Source: Sphingomonas sp. UBA978 (GTDB lineage: Bacteria > Pseudomonadota > Alphaproteobacteria > Sphingomonadales > Sphingomonadaceae). Taken from it: a stretch of 64,000 nt of DNA. The DNA is taken from contig NZ_DBBS01000015.1 of assembly GCF_002292295.1 (NCBI RefSeq), positions 231-64,230 on the forward strand. The letters are read 5' to 3'. Positions within the stretch are counted from its first letter, which is position 1. Every line of letters begins with the position of its first letter. This document shows positions 59,822 to 64,000 of the stretch, piece after piece. Below the pieces are notes generated by a model. That model searched no databases. It saw only the letters and a list, made by a program, of their open reading frames with translations, and was not told the origin of the DNA. A program made the position numbers and the translations under genes.

Positions 59822-62088
59822 TGGCGACAGTGCATAGCAACGCCGCGCCGTCTTGGAACGGTTTTCGAGTGACGACCTTCGCAGGTCAGCACGACTCCCA
59901 CATCGACACCGGCGAAGACTATCGCACCATCACGCTTGCCTCGATTTTTGAGAGCAAGCCCCAGGCTAAGCCCAAGATGGCCGGCAACGCCTTCCTTGCG
60001 TCCAGCTACCACAACTATGACGCGCGCTCGCATGAAGCGCAGCGCGCGCATGGCTCCTTTGTCGCGCTCGTTGGCGACATCGACAAGGGCAACCTCGCCT
60101 TAGCTGCTATCCAATCGGCGGCAGAGGCTTTTTCGGACGGTTCGGCGTGGCTGGTTTATTCCAGCGCACATTCTCGTGACGGCGACCAGCGCTGGCGCAT
60201 CGTCTTCCCACTGGACGAGCCTTGCCAGTTCGAACAGTGGTTTGATGCGCAGACTGCCTTGTTTACCTTCATGGAAGCCTCGGGCATTCCGATGGACCAT
60301 GCGCTTTCGCGCGCCGGGCAGCCCATCTACCTCCCGAACGTGCCGGCGGCATATAAGGACGGCACGCCACTTCGCGATGAGGCGGGCGAGCCGATCTACT
60401 ACCAGTCTGCGCACAGCGGCTTGGACGCGGTTGGGCTCGATCTTCGTCGTGGCATCGTTGCGGGGGGCATCGCATCGCTTCGTCAAAAGCGAGCGGCAGA
60501 TGACCGCGAACGCGAAGCGCTTAAGGCAGAAGCGGCGAAGCGTTATGCTGCCAAGCCGCGGCAGGACGGCGCCAACATCATCGAGACGTTCAATGCGTCG
60601 ACCAGCGTCGAGACAATGCTCGCTCTATGCGACTACCAGCAAAGCCCGCGCAATGGCGACGACTGGCGTTCTCCGCAGCAGGCTGGCGATACCTATGCCA
60701 CCCGCGTCATCGACGGCAAATGGATCAGCTTGTCGGCCAGCGACGCCGCGTCCGGCCTTGGGTCCAAGTGCAAGAGCGGCTGTTTCGGCGACGCCTATGA
60801 TCTCTATGTCCATTACAAGCACGGTGGCGATCACAAGGAGGCTTACCGCACCCTTGGACGTGAGCAGCGCGGCGCTAACGTCGTGCAGGGCAATTTCCGT
60901 GGCCATGAACAGGACCCAGGCTATCAGGAGATGCCGGATTGGGTTCAGTCTGGCGACGCCGAGCCTGATTATGACCTCGACATCGTTGAGGAAGTGGCCG
61001 CTGAGAAGGCCAGTTCTGGCAAGCTATTGCCGCTGGAATGGTTCGACCAGATTGACGCACAGCTTGATGCGAATTGGCTCGTCGATGATCTGATCCCCTC
61101 GCAGGGCCTGTGTCTCGTCTACGGCCACCCTGGCTGCGGTAAGAGCTTCTTCGCGCTCGACATGGCCATGCACGTTGCTGGTGGTCAGGCGTGGCGTGAT
61201 CGCGACGTTGAGCAGGGCTTGGTCATCTACATCGGTGCAGAGGGGCAGCGGGGCCTCCGGCAGCGTGTCGCGGCCTTCCGTAAGCATCACGACGTCAAGG
61301 ATCTGCCGTTTGCCCTGATCCCGGTTGAAATCAACTTGCTCGCGGACGACGGCGATCTGAATGCTCTGATCGATACGATCAAGGAGGCTGCGAAGCGGTA
61401 TAACCTGCCGATCGCGATGATCGTCGTGGACACGTTGGCGCGCACATTCGGTGGCGGTGACGAGATCGGCTCCGACATGGTCGCGTACATCAACAACGTT
61501 GGCCGCCTTCAAGCCATGTTCGCCTGCACGACGATGGTCATCCACCACCGTCCAAAGGACAGCACGAACGAGACGCCGCGCGGACACGGATCGCTGTGGG
61601 GCGCCTGCGACACCATCATCCTTGTTGAGGACAAGGGCGGCCCCAAGCAAGCCAAGGTGACGAAGCAGAAGGACGCTGAACCAGCTCCACCAGTGGTGTT
61701 CGAACTGCGCGTTGTTGAGCTGGGTGAAGACGAGAAAGGCCGGCCGGTCACCTCGTGCGTCGTCGTTGGGAGCGACAGCAAGATCCTCCAGGACAAGAAG
61801 GCGGATACCCTGTCCGATGGGCAGCGCATCACCTTTGAAACTCTGTGCCGGACACTCGCGGACACTGGGTCAACGCGTGGTCACGATGTGCCTGAAAAGG
61901 CCCTGACATTCGGCTTTGAAACCCGAGTTTGCCGCCTGTCCGAATGGGTGTCGCGGACAACCTCTGCACTGTCTGACCCGGATAAGTCACCGGACACCAT
62001 AGCTCGCACAATACGCCGCTACCGTGACCGGCTCCAAGCCCTTGGAATTGTTGGGGTTTATGGCGATTTTGCTTGGAGGATAAAGTGA
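59818..62088 (+). CDS. Primase/RepA-like helicase fusion, putative replication protein
   Basis: 756 residues. The N-terminal third has archaeo-eukaryotic-type primase features: an acidic motif in FVALVGDIDKGN (about 81-92) and SSAHSRDGDQRWRIVFPLDE (about 115-134). The C-terminal half is a RepA/AAA_25-like RecA-fold ATPase with Walker A GHPGCGKSFFALDMA (about 437-450) and Walker B IAMIVVDTLA (about 532). A winged-helix-like tail ends the protein (TIRRYRDRLQALGIVG). It should drive replication of the element. The start overlaps the HNH stop (ATGA). Confidence 0.85.
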   Translation: MMATVHSNAAPSWNGFRVTTFAGQHDSHIDTGEDYRTITLASIFESKPQAKPKMAGNAFLASSYHNYDARSHEAQRAHGSFVALVGDIDKGNLALAAIQSAAEAFSDGSAWLVYSSAHSRDGDQRWRIVFPLDEPCQFEQWFDAQTALFTFMEASGIPMDHALSRAGQPIYLPNVPAAYKDGTPLRDEAGEPIYYQSAHSGLDAVGLDLRRGIVAGGIASLRQKRAADDREREALKAEAAKRYAAKPRQDGANIIETFNASTSVETMLALCDYQQSPRNGDDWRSPQQAGDTYATRVIDGKWISLSASDAASGLGSKCKSGCFGDAYDLYVHYKHGGDHKEAYRTLGREQRGANVVQGNFRGHEQDPGYQEMPDWVQSGDAEPDYDLDIVEEVAAEKASSGKLLPLEWFDQIDAQLDANWLVDDLIPSQGLCLVYGHPGCGKSFFALDMAMHVAGGQAWRDRDVEQGLVIYIGAEGQRGLRQRVAAFRKHHDVKDLPFALIPVEINLLADDGDLNALIDTIKEAAKRYNLPIAMIVVDTLARTFGGGDEIGSDMVAYINNVGRLQAMFACTTMVIHHRPKDSTNETPRGHGSLWGACDTIILVEDKGGPKQAKVTKQKDAEPAPPVVFELRVVELGEDEKGRPVTSCVVVGSDSKILQDKKADTLSDGQRITFETLCRTLADTGSTRGHDVPEKALTFGFETRVCRLSEWVSRTTSALSDPDKSPDTIARTIRRYRDRLQALGIVGVYGDFAWRIK

Positions 62089-62093
62089 GCGGA

Positions 62094-62190
62094 TACCCTG
62101 CGGACACCCTGTCCGGACAACCTGTCCGCCATAATCCGGACAGGTCGGACACCCCGGACAGGGGTATATATACCCTGTCCGGGTGTCCGG
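62094..62190. other. Cluster of GGACA/TGTCC repeats and palindromes: candidate origin or operator array
   Basis: The core CGGACA or its complement TGTCCG occurs nine times in 62101-62189. Included are the perfect palindrome TGTCCGGACA (62110-62119) and a large one, CCGGACAGGG (62154-62163) and CCCTGTCCGG (62173-62182), enclosing TATATATA (62165-62172). Six more copies lie in the preceding 300 bases inside the helicase gene. Iterons beside an AT-rich core directly after a replication gene are typical of replication origins. Confidence 0.7.
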
Positions 62191-62215
62191 GCCGGATGAT
62201 CACGGGGATGGAACC

Positions 62216-62365
62216 ATGACCTTCCCCCTCACCGACTTCCTGATCGCGATCGGCAAGGCATCCCGGGCAGACCTCGCCCGCACCAGCACCGACGCTGCTG
62301 CACGGAAGTACGGGATCAGTCCGATACACGCCGCGGCTTACATCCGGATGGAGCTCGCCCGGTGA
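62216..62365 (+). CDS. Small putative HTH protein beside the repeat cluster
   Basis: 49 residues: TFPLTDFLIAIGKASRADLA, then STDAAARKYGISPIHAAAYI. The segment AAARKYGISPIHAAAYIRM has the shape of a helix-turn-helix. It is the first gene after the palindromes, so it might bind them (inference). Confidence 0.6.
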   Translation: MTFPLTDFLIAIGKASRADLARTSTDAAARKYGISPIHAAAYIRMELAR

Positions 62366-62391
62366 CCAACGACTTCGCAGGAGAGAGTGAG

Positions 62392-62583
62392 ATGAAATGG
62401 CGTAAGGTTGTTGAATTTGTGCGTCGCGAGCGCTCGACGCTGCTGAAGTTGGAATGCGGGCATGATCGGTCCATCGGCGGCCACATGTTCGCGTCTGGTG
62501 CTAAGGCGACGTGTTCGGATCGCTACCAGTGCAACGACGGCACATGCTGGTCCGCCACCCCCACCTCGGCCCCCTCCGCATGA
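62392..62583 (+). CDS. Small Cys-containing protein
   Basis: 63 residues from ATG 62392, chosen for its GGAGAG ribosome site; a GTG at 62362 overlapping the previous stop would add 10 residues. KWRKVVEFVRRERSTLLKLECGHDRSIGG, then CSDRYQCNDGTCW. The Cys/His residues suggest metal binding. No family recognised. Confidence 0.6.
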   Translation: MKWRKVVEFVRRERSTLLKLECGHDRSIGGHMFASGAKATCSDRYQCNDGTCWSATPTSAPSA

Positions 62584-63137
62584 ACGGGGAGATCAACTGG
62601 GGTCCGGAAATCCGGGTCGATGGCAAGCGGCCGGAGTGGTTGGGGGATGGTCCGCAACCGATGATGGTTCACAACGCTGTCGGCTGGCATACGTGGCGTT
62701 CGTGTCAGGTCGATCCCGCGTTGGTTGCTTGGTCCTTCAACACCGGCAGGCCGAACGTCGATCTGATCCGCCTCCCCGCCGATCACCCCCACTATGCCAC
62801 GCTAAGCCGTGCCACAGCCCCAAACGGGGCTGAGGTGGGTCCGGAGGTGGTGGAGCGGATGATTGCGCTTGTGAGGCGTATGGGCGGCAATAGTTCAATT
62901 GGACAGCCGTTTTACGAATTTGAGGCCATAACGCACGCTGCCGCGCATTACGACGAAGCCCGCGCCATCGTCGCCCTGCTGCCCGAGCCGGTTGATGTGG
63001 ATGGTGTGGAAGCTGCAAAGATCGCCAAAGGGATGATCTATGGCAACGACGACAGCGTGTCGCATGATCGCATTGTCCGTCTGCTCAAAGACGCCATCAA
63101 ACGCGGGCGCGCTCTCGAAAAGGAGGCGGGGCGGTGA
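62580..63137 (+). CDS. Unknown phage protein
   Basis: 185 residues. INWGPEIRVDGKRPEWLGDG, then NAVGWHTWRSCQVDPALVAWSFNTG and a helical C-terminus (SHDRIVRLLKDAIKRGRALEKEAG). No family recognised. ATGA overlap with the previous gene. Confidence 0.62.
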   Translation: MNGEINWGPEIRVDGKRPEWLGDGPQPMMVHNAVGWHTWRSCQVDPALVAWSFNTGRPNVDLIRLPADHPHYATLSRATAPNGAEVGPEVVERMIALVRRMGGNSSIGQPFYEFEAITHAAAHYDEARAIVALLPEPVDVDGVEAAKIAKGMIYGNDDSVSHDRIVRLLKDAIKRGRALEKEAGR

Positions 63138-63232
63138 GCCAGCGAACCGAAAGCGGCGGCTGTTGTGGCTGCATTACCTTCATCTTGGCGATCGTCGGCC
63201 TGCTGTACCTTGTCGGGTGCCTGCCGCGATGA
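63134..63232 (+). CDS. 32-residue membrane micro-protein
   Basis: SQRTESGGCCGCITFILAIVGLLYLVGCLPR: a Cys-rich head (GGCCGC) and one transmembrane helix. The GTG overlaps the previous stop and the TGA overlaps the next ATG, so it is translated in the chain. Possible phage membrane or lysis-type factor; role unknown. Confidence 0.55.
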   Translation: MSQRTESGGCCGCITFILAIVGLLYLVGCLPR

Positions 63233-63495
63233 CCCTGCTCACCACCGCTGAGGACGATGATATGGAATTCATTTCGAGCCCAAGACCGCAAGCAATCATA
63301 CGGCTGACAGCGCAAGAACCAGCTGGCTCCTTCCAGCTTATGGGAACGGGCGGCCGATGTCTTTTGAAAATTGGCATGGACGGCACGGTTTCAGGGGAGA
63401 TTGAGGACGCATCGGAGGCCGCTGCGGTGTTTGTGAATGCGATCCGCGGCCAAATCGCAGACATGCTAGCGCACAGCCGAAAGGTGGCGGAATGA
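63229..63495 (+). CDS. Unknown small protein
   Basis: 88 residues (or from ATG 63262). LTAQEPAGSFQLMGTGGRCLLKIGMDGTVSGEIEDASEAAAVFVNAIRG. A beta-then-helix plan, no family recognised. Coupled by ATGA overlaps on both sides. Confidence 0.6.
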   Translation: MTLLTTAEDDDMEFISSPRPQAIIRLTAQEPAGSFQLMGTGGRCLLKIGMDGTVSGEIEDASEAAAVFVNAIRGQIADMLAHSRKVAE

Positions 63496-63686
63496 ACGGG
63501 CTCGCGATCAAGATCGAGTGGTTCCCGATCGCCGGTATCCCCGAAGACCGCAAAGACGGGCGGGATGTGCTATTGTGGGCCGGGCGCGTCATCCTGGGTT
63601 CATGGTGCGATGGCTGGCGTGATGCTGTCGGGCGCGAGGTGCATGGGGTGACCCAGTGGGCCGATGCGGAAGGGCCGGTCCTGTGA
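63492..63686 (+). CDS. DUF551-like small protein (tentative)
   Basis: 64 residues: KIEWFPIAGIPEDRKDGRDVLLWAG, then GVTQWADAEGPV. WFPIAGIPEDRKDGRDVLLW recalls the phage family (DUF551) of short W/P/D-containing proteins. The match is from memory only. Confidence 0.6.
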   Translation: MNGLAIKIEWFPIAGIPEDRKDGRDVLLWAGRVILGSWCDGWRDAVGREVHGVTQWADAEGPVL

Positions 63687-63910
63687 CGGGCATCTCCGAT
63701 CACGCCGTGTTACGCTTCATCGAGCGCGTCTACGGGGTGGATATCGAGAAGGTCCGTGCCGAGATGAACACGCCGGCATTGGCAAGCGCGGTGGAGTTCG
63801 GGGCTAGGTGTCTTATCGGCAGGCACGGCGAGCGGCTGGTGATCCGGGACGGCATTGTTGTGACGGTCATCGCCAAGGGGCGATATGTAGGGAAGACGAT
63901 CAGGACATGA
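63683..63910 (+). CDS. Unknown small protein
   Basis: 75 residues from GTG overlapping the previous stop. GISDHAVLRFIERVYGVDIEKVRAEM, then ERLVIRDGIVVTVIAKGRYVGKT. It recalls phage proteins with an SDHAVLRFxER helix whose role is unknown. Confidence 0.65.
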   Translation: MTGISDHAVLRFIERVYGVDIEKVRAEMNTPALASAVEFGARCLIGRHGERLVIRDGIVVTVIAKGRYVGKTIRT

Positions 63911-64000
63911 CGCGCCCATCACCACCTGACAGCATTTCGGATATCGAAGAACGGTTCGAGCCAGCGGAGGATCTGCGCGAGTGGATCATCGACACGTTCA
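63907..64000 (+). CDS. Start of a phage gene (3' end outside window)
   Basis: The first 31 residues are visible (SISDIEERFEPAEDLREWII). Phage proteins with an N-terminal LxxWIxxTF segment include a putative metallopeptidase family, but too little is present to decide. It overlaps the previous stop (ATGA). Confidence 0.5.
   Translation, partial: MTRPSPPDSISDIEERFEPAEDLREWIIDTF

Noticed and set aside
62154..62182. Simple Rho-independent terminator after the helicase gene
   Set aside because: No T-run follows the stem, the loop is TATATATA, and the same motif repeats many times around it.
62094..62190. CRISPR array
   Set aside because: Repeats are short, in both orientations and irregularly spaced, with no spacers and no cas genes.

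Overview
The window looks like a chromosomal segment of a high-GC alphaproteobacterium, most likely a sphingomonad (Sphingomonadaceae). The evidence is the gene families and their order, not a database match. They include a pyruvate dehydrogenase beta subunit with its own lipoyl domain, a fused CysNC, a PcmA-like/TolC/PopZ/ValS series, an arginine succinyltransferase cluster with an M20 peptidase, and several tiny proteins typical of this group. Bases 1-53.6 kb are ordinary, densely packed chromosome with many 4-base ATGA/GTGA stop-start overlaps. From 53.7 kb to the right edge lies an integrated phage-like element next to a tRNA-Thr gene.

Core chromosome by region. 0-1.8 kb: PDH E1 (pdhA, pdhB), minus strand. 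1.9-5.4 kb: MFS exporter, cysK, cell-wall hydrolase. 5.5-12.8 kb: Rho-N-like protein, purF, SDR, cyclopropane fatty acid synthase, histone-deacetylase-like hydrolase, esterase, rppH and a DUF481 outer-membrane protein. 12.8-16.3 kb: arginine catabolism (M20 hydrolase, astA, astB). 16.6-20.2 kb: sulfate activation (cysD, cysNC, cysQ). 20.2-26.6 kb: SBF transporter, tRNA-Arg, lipoprotein, spermidine-synthase-like membrane protein, GNAT, hemB, lipid kinase. 26.7-35.9 kb: MATE pump, valS, S9 peptidase, PopZ-like protein, TolC, PCMT-like protein. 36-37.6 kb: tRNA-Cys, mutT, two Flp pilins and a clear terminator. 37.6-43.3 kb: accA, xerD-like recombinase, a large secreted unknown, aroK, aroB. 43.4-44.3 kb: a run of very small genes, one without a normal start codon. 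44.3-53.5 kb: DUF423, a Kef-type antiporter, an IscU-like protein, CvpA, radA, GST, glycosyltransferase, DUF2218 plus PadR with a multi-palindrome operator, and rarA.

Integrated element. It begins directly downstream of tRNA-Thr(TGT). A tyrosine integrase and excisionase end a leftward operon of 16 small, mostly overlapping genes, several cysteine-rich. A divergent region near 59.0 kb separates these from a rightward operon carrying an HNH protein, a 756-residue primase/helicase-like ATPase and a string of small coupled genes running off the window. No structural or packaging genes are reached, so prophage versus satellite or other element cannot be decided.

Most interesting signals. (1) A dense cluster of GGACA/TGTCC repeats and large palindromes around a TATATATA core lies immediately after the helicase gene; it is a candidate replication origin or master operator. 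(2) The divergent control region holds a perfect 15-base palindrome, and the reading frames on both sides look cut off there, with no recognisable repressor. (3) There is a 151-base xis/int coding overlap. (4) A coding frame with no ATG/GTG/TTG sits in the 43.7 kb small-gene cluster. (5) Repeated GATATATC palindromes sit over the padR promoter.
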